Source of the DNA: Prochlorococcus sp. AG-418-K17
GTDB lineage: Bacteria > Cyanobacteriota > Cyanobacteriia > PCC-6307 > Cyanobiaceae
Reading direction: 5' to 3'
Length of the DNA stretch: 64,000 bases
NCBI GenBank assembly: GCA_003214055.1
Contig: QCMD01000002.1
Coordinates: forward strand, 1 to 64,000
Part shown: piece after piece, positions 1-8,446 of the stretch
Layout: every line of letters begins with the position of its first letter
Position numbering within the stretch: position 1 is the stretch's first letter
Program-made: the position numbers and the translations under genes
Notes under the pieces: model-generated
The model's database searches: none
Told to the model about the DNA's origin: nothing
What the model saw: only the letters and a program-made list of their open reading frames with translations

Positions 1-212
1 TTTTTTGCATTTCTTGGTCTATTGGTTTGGTTGTTCCAACTGCTCCGAGTGGAGTTGGTGTATTTGAGGCTTCCTTTGTATTCCTCTCTGCAAATACATT
101 ACCCCAATCTTTAATTTTTGTTAGTTTAATTTACTTTAGGTTAATAACTACTTCCGCAGATCTTTTATTAAGTTTTCCTTTCTTATTAAAAAAACTTTTC
201 AAAAGAATTTAG
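1..212 (+). CDS. C-terminal end of a flippase-like integral membrane protein (UPF0104/LPG-synthase TM type), partial
   Basis: The gene enters from the left edge; the first whole codon begins at 3 and the stop is 210-212. About 69 codons remain. The visible peptide has the VPTAPSGVGVFEA stretch typical of the C-terminal part of the UPF0104/YbhN and lysylphosphatidylglycerol synthase transmembrane domain family, followed by two hydrophobic segments and a basic tail (LLKKLFKRI). The family's members are polytopic inner membrane proteins and their substrates in cyanobacteria are not settled. The stop codon overlaps the stop of the convergent permease gene. Family assignment rests on one motif, so the exact function is open. 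Confidence 0.6.
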   Translation, partial: FCISWSIGLVVPTAPSGVGVFEASFVFLSANTLPQSLIFVSLIYFRLITTSADLLLSFPFLLKKLFKRI

Positions 213-1747
213 TTTTTTTTATCTAAGTTTGGTATTAATGTGGCTGAGGCAATAAGGCCTAAGATTACAATAAAAATAGCAGGCAATATAGCCTCAACCA
301 TTCGTTCATCACCTGCATATTGAAATATTCTTACTGACAAGGTGTCGAAATCAAATGGTCTAAGAATAAAGGTTATTGGTAATTCCTTTATTGTGTCAAC
401 AAATACTAAAAGTGAGCCAACAAATATTGGACCTTTAAGCAAAGGTAGGTGTATTCTTTTTATGATACTTAGCCAGTTTGAACCTAATCCATTGGCAGCT
501 TCGTCGAGACTTGGAGGTATCCTTTCAAGGCTTGAGTCAATGGCCCCTTTTGAGATAGTTAGAAAACGAACCAGATATCCCCAAATAAGAAAGAAAACGG
601 CAATAAAATGAAATTTAGAGTTTGAAATAGTTATCAATGATAAAGCCAATACAGTCCCTGGGATTGCATACCCTATAGATGCAGGATATGTTATGAATTT
701 CAAAAAAAAGTTTTTACTTTGGCGGTTTGCTAATGAGATGACTAGCGAAAAAATAATTGTTATTAATGCAGCAGTTATGCCAAGCCCAATAGTTCTTAAT
801 AAGAGAGTTAATAATTCCATGTTAAAACCTTTTGGTACTTGATCAATATTCAAAAGAATCCAAACAGTTGGTATCCCTATAGAAAAGAGTGGTGGAAATG
901 AGGAGGAGAATATTGCAAATATGGCTCTATATTTTCTTAACTCCCATCCTTGTGATGTCTGAGATGCAGGATTTTCACTCCAACGTTTTGTTTTTCTTCT
1001 AGAAAACTTTTCGAAAATAATTAATGCAAAAACAATCAATAAAGCAACTAGAGATAAACCAATAGCACTTTCTGGACTTCCCTCAATTATCCAATTTTCA
1101 GTAATTCCTGTGGAAATACTTGGAATGTTTAATAATTCAAAGGTACCTAACTCATTCATTACTTCCATGCACATCAGGCTAATACCTGTTATTACTGCTG
1201 GTAAGGCCATAGGAAAAGCAATTTTAAAAAAGCTACCCCAAGGACCAACTCCTAAACCTCTACTAGCATTAATTTGATTTACACCAAATTTATTGAAGCT
1301 TTCGTTAGCAAGAATGAAAACATAAGGGTAAGTAGAAACTGAAAGTATTATCACCCCCCACCACAAACCAGTTATTTGATAACCAAAAATACTCCCCAAG
1401 TCTTGTAAGGTAGCAGTCACTAAATAGGAAGGGGCTGCAAGTGGAATGAGTTGACAAATTCTGAGAAATTTCCTGAATCTGAAATTGCAATTTGATAATA
1501 ACCACCCATTTAAGGTGCCTAAACCCCCACCAATTAAACTCGTTAGTAACAATAAATTCAAAGTGCCTAATATTTCTTCTTTTCCAGCAATTCCAAGTGA
1601 AAAATTTCCATTTAAGATATATCCAAAACCTTCAAAAAGAAAATTTGAAAGAGGAATTATTATTAAAATTGCAACAATAAACGATAGTAAATCTAAAGGA
1701 CTTAAATCGTTCAGTATTTTCTTAATTTCTTCGATAAGAATTTTCAA
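209..1747 (-). CDS. futB: Iron(III)-type ABC transporter permease, fused double permease (FutB-like)
   Basis: A 512-residue inner membrane protein with about a dozen hydrophobic segments in two homologous halves. Each half has a binding-protein-dependent permease loop: around residues 159-183 (ASRGLG...FPMALP) and 414-440 (DEAANGLG...HLPLLKGP), the canonical EAA-x3-G-x9-I-x-LP element that docks the ATPase. Double-length permeases of this kind are the rule in FbpB/FutB ferric iron importers, where they work with a periplasmic iron-binding protein and an ATPase. Neither partner is in this window; in related genomes the Fut genes are scattered. Specificity for iron is inferred from architecture and could not be shown here. 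It ends convergently against the preceding gene with overlapping stop codons. Confidence 0.8.
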   Translation of the reverse strand: MKILIEEIKKILNDLSPLDLLSFIVAILIIIPLSNFLFEGFGYILNGNFSLGIAGKEEILGTLNLLLLTSLIGGGLGTLNGWLLSNCNFRFRKFLRICQLIPLAAPSYLVTATLQDLGSIFGYQITGLWWGVIILSVSTYPYVFILANESFNKFGVNQINASRGLGVGPWGSFFKIAFPMALPAVITGISLMCMEVMNELGTFELLNIPSISTGITENWIIEGSPESAIGLSLVALLIVFALIIFEKFSRRKTKRWSENPASQTSQGWELRKYRAIFAIFSSSFPPLFSIGIPTVWILLNIDQVPKGFNMELLTLLLRTIGLGITAALITIIFSLVISLANRQSKNFFLKFITYPASIGYAIPGTVLALSLITISNSKFHFIAVFFLIWGYLVRFLTISKGAIDSSLERIPPSLDEAANGLGSNWLSIIKRIHLPLLKGPIFVGSLLVFVDTIKELPITFILRPFDFDTLSVRIFQYAGDERMVEAILPAIFIVILGLIASATLIPNLDKKN

Positions 1748-1774
1748 AAATTTATTAATCCCTAATTAAGTGTT

Positions 1775-2803
1775 CTAAGGTGAATTAAACCTGCAAGATT
1801 CAAGTTGCTTTTTAATAGTTCCATGATCTAAATTTTTACCAATAAAAACAATTTTGTTTGATCTTTCTTTTTCCCATTCATCATCGTCAAGAGAAAAACG
1901 CTTTCCAGATAAATGAAAAATATGTTTTCTGTCACTCTCAACAAACCATAAAATTCCTTTGGCCCTAAATACATTTTGTGTTAATTGATTATCCAAGAAA
2001 TATTGAAATTTTCTTAAAGAAAAAGGGTCCGATGTTTCAAAAGCTATAGAAGTAAAACCTTCAATATTATTGATTAGATCATGAGAGTGTGAAGAGTGGT
2101 CATGAGAGTGTGAAGAGTGGTCATGAGAGTGTGAAGAGTGATCGTTTAATTTTTCTTTTACATTAATATTGCTTTCTTTAAATTTAAAAACATCTGTTTC
2201 AAATAGACCTACACTCATTATTGTTTGTAGTCCAACTTCACTATTAATAGATCTTAAAATCCTAGGTTCTTTTTTTATTTCATTAATACGCTTTTCTACT
2301 TGCTCTAATTGTTTCTCAGTAACTAAATCACATTTATTTAATAGCAAAATATCTCCATATAAAATCTGCGAGTAGGCCACGCTAGATTTTTTTATATCGA
2401 AGTCAAAATTTTCTGAATCAATAAGAGTGACTATTGAATCTAATCTTACTTTTTCCCTTAGATCTCCTGCTGCAAATGTCATAGCTACAGGCAATGGATC
2501 TGCAAGACCTGTTGTTTCAACAATTAAATAATCTATTTTTTCAGGTCTTTCTAAAACTTTTGAAACCGTATTTAATAATTCTCCATTAATTGTGCAACAA
2601 ATGCAGCCATTATTTAATTCGATCATATCTTCTGCACCTTTTATTATTAAGTCATTATCAATTCCAATTTCTCCAAATTCATTAACCAAAACCGCTGTTT
2701 TGATACCAACTTGATTTTTTAATATATGGTTTAAAAGTGTAGTTTTGCCTGCGCCTAAAAATCCGCTTATTATGGTTACTGGTATTAATTTATGAGAAAT
2801 CAT
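1775..2803 (-). CDS. CobW/COG0523-family GTPase, putative metal chaperone
   Basis: 342 residues. The P-loop GFLGAGKTT lies at 14-22, the family's CxCC metal site (GCICC) at 66-70, and the guanine-specificity motif NKCD at 156-159. A His-rich stretch at about 222-242 made of HSHDHSS units follows, and then the C-terminal CobW domain. COG0523 proteins are G3E GTPases that deliver Zn, Co or other metals to client proteins. The CxCC plus His-rich loop fits metal binding, most often zinc. No cobalamin cluster surrounds the gene, so a role in B12 synthesis is not supported. The His-rich segment is encoded by a 21-bp tandem repeat (separate entry). I saw no clear Zur-like operator in the short upstream spacer. 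Confidence 0.88.
   Translation of the reverse strand: MISHKLIPVTIISGFLGAGKTTLLNHILKNQVGIKTAVLVNEFGEIGIDNDLIIKGAEDMIELNNGCICCTINGELLNTVSKVLERPEKIDYLIVETTGLADPLPVAMTFAAGDLREKVRLDSIVTLIDSENFDFDIKKSSVAYSQILYGDILLLNKCDLVTEKQLEQVEKRINEIKKEPRILRSINSEVGLQTIMSVGLFETDVFKFKESNINVKEKLNDHSSHSHDHSSHSHDHSSHSHDLINNIEGFTSIAFETSDPFSLRKFQYFLDNQLTQNVFRAKGILWFVESDRKHIFHLSGKRFSLDDDEWEKERSNKIVFIGKNLDHGTIKKQLESCRFNSP
2080..2142 (-). repeat. Three tandem 21-bp copies encoding the CobW His-rich loop
   Basis: Three head-to-tail copies of a 21-nt unit (2080-2100, 2101-2121, 2122-2142). The first two are identical and the third differs at one base. Each encodes seven residues of the HSHDHSS type, so copy changes keep the reading frame and alter only the number of metal-binding histidines. 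Confidence 0.95.
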
Positions 2804-2839
2804 AATAATTTTTAGTTATGTTTTTGCATAAGTGAATTA

Positions 2840-3127
2840 TTAATCGAAAATCAAATTAATTTCCGAGGCGACTGCTTGATCAAGATTTGTGATACCACCC
2901 ATATCATGTGTACTAAGATGTATTGTTACTTTTGAATAAACATTTTCCCAGTAAGGATGATGATTAAATTTTTCACAAATTAAGGCAATCTTGGTCATAA
3001 ATGAAAAGGCTTCAATAAAATTTGCAAAATTAAATTCTCTTTTAATATAGTCAGTTTTAATCTCCCAGTTGGGTATTTTTGCAATTAACTCTCTCAATTC
3101 TTCATCCTTTAGAAGATAAGGTTTCAT
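2840..3127 (-). CDS. phhB: Pterin-4a-carbinolamine dehydratase
   Basis: 95 residues, the usual length for the PCD/DCoH family. The active-site signature is complete: EKxxHHPxW at 52-60 with both histidines, then ENVYSKV and LSTHD with the third histidine at 74. The enzyme dehydrates 4a-hydroxytetrahydropterin, and in bacteria it usually recycles pterin cofactor for aromatic amino acid hydroxylases. No such hydroxylase is visible in the window, so the substrate context is open. It differs from the PCD-like acRAF protein at 62241-62480, which has lost these histidines. It lies in a same-strand run with the genes on either side, with short spacers. Confidence 0.9.
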   Translation of the reverse strand: MKPYLLKDEELRELIAKIPNWEIKTDYIKREFNFANFIEAFSFMTKIALICEKFNHHPYWENVYSKVTIHLSTHDMGGITNLDQAVASEINLIFD

Positions 3128-3143
3128 TAGTTATTTAAGATTT

Positions 3144-3620
3144 CTATTTCTCATTATAAATATTGGAGGTTTTTTCACCAATTATATGTACGTTTATAAT
3201 TCTTTCCTTTTGATCAAATCTATGTTCCCATAAATAAACTGCCTGCCATGTGCCAAGCATAATCTTACCTTCTTGAAAACTTAAAGATAAACAAGTGTTT
3301 GTTAATGATGTTTTAATATGTGCTGGCATGTCGTCAGCTCCCTCTTGATAATGTTTATAGGATATTTCTTCTCTATTTTTTGATAAGGTTAAATATGAAT
3401 CATAAGGGACTATAGATTGCATATATTTTTTTAGGTCTTTTAGTACATTTGGATCTGCATTTTCATTAATAGTTAAGCTGCAACTGGTATGAAGTGAAGT
3501 TAAATTGAAAATACCGGAGTGAAAATTATTTTTTTTAATAAATAAATTTAAATCACTTGTGATATCAATAAAACCTTCGCCATGGGTTAAAAATTGTAAT
3601 TTTGAAAATTTTTGTTCCAT
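3144..3620 (-). CDS. YjbQ/UPF0047 family protein
   Basis: 158 residues, slightly longer than the usual 130-140. It carries the family hallmarks: HTSCSLTINENADP at 44-57, GADDMPAHIK at 94-103 and GTWQAVYLWEHR at 123-134. YjbQ proteins form trimers and some have weak thiamine phosphate synthase activity in assays; the physiological role is uncertain. The gene is read leftward just upstream of phhB with a 16-nt gap and is divergent from the carboxypeptidase gene across about 108 nt of AT-rich spacer. Confidence 0.9.
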   Translation of the reverse strand: MEQKFSKLQFLTHGEGFIDITSDLNLFIKKNNFHSGIFNLTSLHTSCSLTINENADPNVLKDLKKYMQSIVPYDSYLTLSKNREEISYKHYQEGADDMPAHIKTSLTNTCLSLSFQEGKIMLGTWQAVYLWEHRFDQKERIINVHIIGEKTSNIYNEK

Positions 3621-3728
3621 ATAAGTTAAAACTTAATTAATCAATATCCTAGTATGGATAAAAGATGTACGTTTTTATGCATAGATTAAAACTTTTATCT
3701 TAGAATAAATTTAATTTAAACTAAATTT

Positions 3729-5234
3729 TTGGCTGAAACTCAATGGAATAAGCTGGGGGCTTATCTTAAAGAAACTCAAATATTAGGTTCAATCCAAAAC
3801 ACACTTTATTGGGATCAGAATACTGGGATGCCAAAGAAAGGGTCTTCTTGGAGGTCTGAACAACTTACATACATTGCAAAAGTATTGCATAAAAGAAATT
3901 CTTCAGAAGAATTTTTAAATTTAATAGAATATGCTAAAAATGAATTGTCAGATAATGAACAGAATTCCGCTAATCAAGTTTTCCTTAAAGATAAAGAAAG
4001 AAATATTAATCTTTTATTGAAGGAACTTAATAGAGAAAGAAATTTAGATCCTAAATTAGTTGAGTCTTTAGCAAAGGCAAAATCTAAAGGATATGAAAGC
4101 TGGCAAGAGGCTAAGAAAAAATCAGATTTTAAAATTTTTCTTCCATTTTTTGAAGAATTAGTCAAATTGAGGATTGAGGAGGCAAAACAAATATCTGATC
4201 AATATTCACCATGGGAGACACTAGCCCAACCCTTTGAGCCTGAATTAACTTTGAAATGGTTAAATAAAATGTTTCAACCATTGAAACAAACTATCCCAGC
4301 ATTGATTAGAGGAATTAACCGGTCAAAAAAAAATCATTGGGATTTAAGTCCAGAATCTCAACAGAATTTATGTTCTAAATTACTTGATGAGTTTGGAAGA
4401 GATGAAGATCTCGTTGTTATTGGTAAATCTCCCCATCCTTTTTCGATTACATTAGGGCCCAATGACTATAGGATTACGACAAGAATCGTTGAAGGTGAAC
4501 CATTATCAAGTTTTTTAGCAACTGCGCATGAGTGGGGGCATTCAATTTATGAGCAGGGCCTGCCATCTCAAAGTCATCAATGGTTTGCTTGGCCTTTAGG
4601 CCAAGCAACTTCTATGGGGATTCATGAAAGTCAATCTTTATTTTGGGAAAATAGAATAGTTAAATCCAAATCTTTTTCTAAAAGATTTTTTAAAAAATTT
4701 GTTTCTGCTGGATGTTCTCTAAATAATCATTTAGAACTCTGGAAATCTATTAATCATTTGGAAGCAGGATTAAATAGGGTTGAAGCAGACGAATTGACTT
4801 ATGGATTACACATATTAATAAGAACCGAACTTGAAATCGATTTAATTGAAGGAGGGTTGCCTCCTGAAGATATTCCAACAGAATGGAATAAAAGATATGA
4901 TGAATTACTAGGTATTAAACCGTCTAACGATTCAGAGGGATGTCTCCAAGATGTTCATTGGAGCGAAGGGGCTTTTGGATATTTCCCTTCATATCTATTA
5001 GGACATCTTATAAGTGCACAAATATCAAATCAAATGGAAAGAGAAATTGGTTTGATTGACAATTTAATTGAGAACGGTGAATATCAAAAGATAATCTTGT
5101 GGTTAAAAAACAATATACATAAATACGGCAGATCTGTTAATTCTATGGAGTTGGTAAGAGCTGTCACTAATGAAGAACTATCTCCAAACTATTTTATGAA
5201 TCACTTGAGGTCTAAAATAGATGATTTTTGCTGA
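3729..5234 (+). CDS. M32-family (Taq-type) metallocarboxypeptidase
   Basis: 501 residues, typical length for this family. The zinc-binding HEXXH motif appears as HEWGH at 267-271. The second family element, HESQS, is at 299-303 with the glutamate that completes the metal site in thermostable carboxypeptidase 1. The enzyme removes C-terminal residues from peptides in the cytoplasm (no signal peptide is visible). The start is TTG at 3729; no in-frame ATG lies upstream before stops, and MAETQWNKL fits the family N-terminus. It is followed after about 60 nt by a pyrophosphatase gene on the same strand. Confidence 0.93.
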   Translation: MAETQWNKLGAYLKETQILGSIQNTLYWDQNTGMPKKGSSWRSEQLTYIAKVLHKRNSSEEFLNLIEYAKNELSDNEQNSANQVFLKDKERNINLLLKELNRERNLDPKLVESLAKAKSKGYESWQEAKKKSDFKIFLPFFEELVKLRIEEAKQISDQYSPWETLAQPFEPELTLKWLNKMFQPLKQTIPALIRGINRSKKNHWDLSPESQQNLCSKLLDEFGRDEDLVVIGKSPHPFSITLGPNDYRITTRIVEGEPLSSFLATAHEWGHSIYEQGLPSQSHQWFAWPLGQATSMGIHESQSLFWENRIVKSKSFSKRFFKKFVSAGCSLNNHLELWKSINHLEAGLNRVEADELTYGLHILIRTELEIDLIEGGLPPEDIPTEWNKRYDELLGIKPSNDSEGCLQDVHWSEGAFGYFPSYLLGHLISAQISNQMEREIGLIDNLIENGEYQKIILWLKNNIHKYGRSVNSMELVRAVTNEELSPNYFMNHLRSKIDDFC

Positions 5235-5297
5235 AACATTACTTTTAAAGAATTTCGTTGCGTATGAGGATGTAATATAAACAAAAATAATTTCTTG

Positions 5298-5885
5298 ATG
5301 GCAAATCTTAATCAACCCCCAAGTAGGGTTACACCAAATCTATTACATATATTAAATGCTTTCACTGATAGTTCAAATTCAATAGTTAACACAATTGTTG
5401 AATTAAATTCAAATACAATAAATAAATATGAATTAATTACAGAAACGGGCCATCTTAAACTGGATAGGGTAGGTTATTCTTCACTTGCTTATCCCTTTGC
5501 TTATGGATGTATACCCAGGACTTGGGATGAAGATGGAGATCCACTTGATATAGAAATTGTTGGAGTAACTGAGCCATTGATACCTGGATCTATTGTCGAG
5601 GCTAGGATTATTGGGGTGATGAAATTTGATGATGGTGGAGAAGTTGATGATAAGGTAATAGCTGTTCTGGCAGACGACAAAAGAATGGATCATATCTCAA
5701 GTTTTGAAGATCTTGGAGAGCATTGGCTAAAAGAAACAAAGTATTATTGGGAACACTACAAAGATCTAAAAAAACCAGGAACTTGTACTGTAAATGGTTT
5801 TTTTGGGGTAGAAGAAGCTGTTGCGGTAATTAAAGATTGTGAAGATAGATATAAAAAAGAAATTGATCCTAAATTAGTAGATTAA
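5298..5885 (+). CDS. ppa: Family I inorganic pyrophosphatase with an intact catalytic set
   Basis: 195 residues from the ATG at 5298 (a TTG directly before it is less likely). The conserved family I positions are all present: VEL (Glu20 of E. coli PPase), NKYEL (Lys29, Glu31), LDRV (Arg43), YPFAY (Tyr51, Tyr55), DGDPLD (Asp65, 67, 70), DDGGEVDDK (Asp97, Asp102, Lys104) and HYKDLK (Tyr141, Lys142). It should hydrolyse PPi to phosphate in the cytoplasm and pull biosynthetic reactions forward. A second pyrophosphatase gene at 20645 looks more like the usual cyanobacterial enzyme in sequence but has lost key residues, so this copy may be the working one. It is convergent with hemC, 6 nt apart. 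Confidence 0.9.
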   Translation: MANLNQPPSRVTPNLLHILNAFTDSSNSIVNTIVELNSNTINKYELITETGHLKLDRVGYSSLAYPFAYGCIPRTWDEDGDPLDIEIVGVTEPLIPGSIVEARIIGVMKFDDGGEVDDKVIAVLADDKRMDHISSFEDLGEHWLKETKYYWEHYKDLKKPGTCTVNGFFGVEEAVAVIKDCEDRYKKEIDPKLVD

Positions 5886-5891
5886 TTAATT

Positions 5892-6842
5892 TTAATTTTC
5901 TCTAAATTGTTCAAATATTTCGCTTAATATTTTGTCGGCACCTTGGAGCTTAAGTTTTTTTGCTAGTTCTTTGCCTACTTCTTCGGGATCATTAATATTT
6001 CCAATATATTGATCTTTAATGAGCCTTTCTCCATCCAGAGAGGCAACCATACCAGTAAGGCAAAGGTGTTCATTTTGAATTTTACTATTCACACCTATGG
6101 GGACTTGGCAACCACCTTCAAGCTCCCTTAAAAAAGACCTCTCTGCTAAACATCTTTGGCTGGTGGATTTATCTTCTAATACATTTAAAATTTTCAAAAC
6201 TTCTTTATCATCAGTTTTGCACTCTATCCCAAGAGCACCTTGACCTACAGCATGAAGCGAAATTTCATTAGGAATAATTTGATGAATTCTAGATTTAAAT
6301 CCTAATCTCTTTAAACCTGCTGCAGCAAGAATAATACAATCAAATTCACCTGAATCTAATTTTTCAATTCGTGTTATGACATTTCCTCTGATATCTTTAA
6401 AATTAAGATGGGGAAATTTATTCCTTAACTGTGCGAGCCTCCTAAGTGAACTTGTGCCTACGATAGAGCCTGCAGGTAAACTTTCTAGTTTGTAACAATC
6501 ATTTTTTTTACTGACTACTAGAGCGTCTGATGGATCTTCTCTTTTTGTAATGCAGCCTAATTTAAGACCAGGTGGTAAATTAGTGGGTAAATCTTTTAAG
6601 GAATGAACTGCAATATCAGCATGACCTATAAGCATTTGAGCTTCAAGCTCTTTGGTAAATAAGCCTTTATCTCCTATTTTCGCTAAAGCAACATCTAGTA
6701 TTTTGTCTCCTTGGGTAGCCATTGCTTCTATTGAAACGTCTATATTAGGAATATTCTTTTCTAATTGTTCTTTAACCCATAAAGTTTGAACCATGGCTAG
6801 TTTACTTCTTCTACTAGCTATTGTTAGTTTAAAGTTGGCCAT
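5892..6842 (-). CDS. hemC: Porphobilinogen deaminase (hydroxymethylbilane synthase)
   Basis: 316 residues. Motifs include the N-terminal [10 protein letters not shown], the substrate-contact segment AVHSLKDLP (79-87), [11 protein letters not shown] (129-139) and the cofactor loop [10 protein letters not shown] with Cys245, which carries the dipyrromethane primer. The enzyme joins four porphobilinogen units into hydroxymethylbilane, the shared precursor of heme, chlorophyll and B12. It is transcribed leftward, downstream of the sigma factor gene across a 95-nt spacer. Other tetrapyrrole genes in the window are hemH, por, chlLBN, cobK and cobO, but they are not in an operon with it. Confidence 0.97.
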   Translation of the reverse strand: MANFKLTIASRRSKLAMVQTLWVKEQLEKNIPNIDVSIEAMATQGDKILDVALAKIGDKGLFTKELEAQMLIGHADIAVHSLKDLPTNLPPGLKLGCITKREDPSDALVVSKKNDCYKLESLPAGSIVGTSSLRRLAQLRNKFPHLNFKDIRGNVITRIEKLDSGEFDCIILAAAGLKRLGFKSRIHQIIPNEISLHAVGQGALGIECKTDDKEVLKILNVLEDKSTSQRCLAERSFLRELEGGCQVPIGVNSKIQNEHLCLTGMVASLDGERLIKDQYIGNINDPEEVGKELAKKLKLQGADKILSEIFEQFREN

Positions 6843-6937
6843 TAAATATTGCCTTGATTTTAATTAAATATAAGCAAGATTTATTTTAAGATATTATTTT
6901 GCAACTTTTCAAAGCTGAAATTTATATTTAACTTTTT

Positions 6938-8119
6938 TTATTTTATATACTCTTTTAGAACGCCATTTCTGTTTGGGTGTCTAAGTTTTCTGAGCGCTTT
7001 TGCCTCTATTTGTCTAATCCTTTCTCTTGTGACATCAAAAATCTGCCCAATTTCTTCAAGAGTCTTCATCCTGCCGTCATCTATTCCATATCTTAATCTA
7101 AGAACATCTCTTTCTCTAGGACTTAAGGTAGCCAATACTCCCTCTAGGTCTTCTCTTAATAAAGTTTTAGAAACATCTTGTTCGGGATTCTCTATGTCAG
7201 CCTCTATAAAGTCTCCAAGCCTTGAATCTTCTTCTTTTCCTATGGGAGTTTCAAGGGAGATTGGAAGTTGAGCACTTTTTGCTATGAATCTTAACTTCTC
7301 AATTGTCATTTCCATACTCTCGGCTATCTCTTCTTCACTGGGTTTTCTTCCAAATTCTTGGCTAAGAACTTTTGTTGTTTTCTTGATTCTGGAAATTGTC
7401 TCATATAAATGAACTGGCAATCTGATTGTTCTACTTTGATCAGCTATCGCTCTTGTTATGGCCTGTCTTATCCACCAAGTGGCGTATGTAGAAAACTTGT
7501 ATCCTTTCTCATGATCAAATTTTTCTGCTGCTCTTATTAAACCCAAGCTTCCTTCTTGTATTAAATCTTGGAAAGATAAGCCTCTATTCATATATTTTTT
7601 TGCAATGGAAACAACTAATCTTAAGTTTGATTGGACCATTTTTTCTTTAGCTCTTCTTCCTAAAAGAAGCCTTCTTCTGAATTTAGAAAGAGGCATATCT
7701 ATTAATTCCGCCCACTCTCTTACTGATGGGAAATGCCCTTTTTCTGATTCATATTGAGTTGCTAATTCTTCAAGTTGGAGTAAATCAGCAATTTTTCTTG
7801 CAAGTTCAATTTCTTCATCAGGTCTTAATAGTCTAATTCTCCCTATCTCCTGGAGATAAACTCTTATCGAATCTTCTGTATAAATACCCTTAGGTCCAAG
7901 TTTTATATTAGTAAGCCCTTTTTCTTCTTCGTCAGAATCAGTGTATTCATCATTGTTTTCTAAAGTGTTTGGGTTTACATCAGAAGAATCTTCAATAGAT
8001 TGATTATGAAAATTATTATCTTCTTCAACAATTGTTTCTAAATTAGAATTAATTTTTTTATTAATCTTTTTTTTAGAGCTAGGCTTAGAATTCTTCGATT
8101 CTGCTGCAACTGGACACAT
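6938..8119 (-). CDS. rpoD: Principal RNA polymerase sigma factor (SigA/RpoD, group 1)
   Basis: 393 residues. An acidic, low-complexity N-terminus (about 1-70, rich in Lys, Asn, Asp, Glu) precedes region 1.2 ([15 protein letters not shown]). Region 2 has [21 protein letters not shown] and the -10-recognition helix with [10 protein letters not shown]. Region 3 follows, then region 4 with [14 protein letters not shown] and a helix-turn-helix ending in [17 protein letters not shown]. The MCPVAAESK start is typical of cyanobacterial SigA. It directs transcription of housekeeping genes. Group 2 sigma factors are close relatives, but the long acidic N-terminus and position favour the primary factor. 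Confidence 0.93.
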   Translation of the reverse strand: MCPVAAESKNSKPSSKKKINKKINSNLETIVEEDNNFHNQSIEDSSDVNPNTLENNDEYTDSDEEEKGLTNIKLGPKGIYTEDSIRVYLQEIGRIRLLRPDEEIELARKIADLLQLEELATQYESEKGHFPSVREWAELIDMPLSKFRRRLLLGRRAKEKMVQSNLRLVVSIAKKYMNRGLSFQDLIQEGSLGLIRAAEKFDHEKGYKFSTYATWWIRQAITRAIADQSRTIRLPVHLYETISRIKKTTKVLSQEFGRKPSEEEIAESMEMTIEKLRFIAKSAQLPISLETPIGKEEDSRLGDFIEADIENPEQDVSKTLLREDLEGVLATLSPRERDVLRLRYGIDDGRMKTLEEIGQIFDVTRERIRQIEAKALRKLRHPNRNGVLKEYIK

Positions 8120-8446
8120 AATGTACTCCTTTCTAAGGTTGAATTTAACTAGATAAAAATTTATTTAGGGCTAATTTGTACATTTAGTAGTAAAAATTTG
8201 CCTAGAGGTTAAAAGAACTAAATCACCCAAATCTGAATAAATAAAGTTTTTTAAAATTGTTGAAAAATTTAAATAGTGCTATAGATTACCTAAAGTAAAA
8301 AGTCTTGGGATTTCTCAGACAGGCAGATCAATTTTTTGAATTTTCACTCAATGATCTAAGCTCCATGTCTCCCTTAAGAACAGGATACTTACAATGTACA
8401 AAAACACTGTGTGGAATGTTCAACAATCCAATATTAAGAAAAAGTT
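8120..8446. other. Divergent rpoD-priA spacer with a higher-GC core and a possible small ORF
   Basis: 327 nt between the divergent rpoD and priA genes. The rpoD-proximal half is very AT-rich and probably holds the rpoD promoter. The segment from about 8300 to 8450 is visibly richer in G and C than neighbouring spacers. It contains an ORF of 52 codons from TTG 8305 (or 32 codons from ATG 8365) to the stop at 8461-8463, overlapping the priA start. It also contains the reverse complement of a 14-nt sequence found twice upstream of csoS1 (8410-8423). Whether this core is a small RNA, a leader peptide or the divergent promoter region cannot be decided from sequence alone. Confidence 0.4.

Noticed and set aside
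1775..2803. CobW as a cobalamin synthesis gene
   Set aside because: No cob genes adjacent; CxCC plus His-rich loop fits the wider COG0523 metal chaperone group better.
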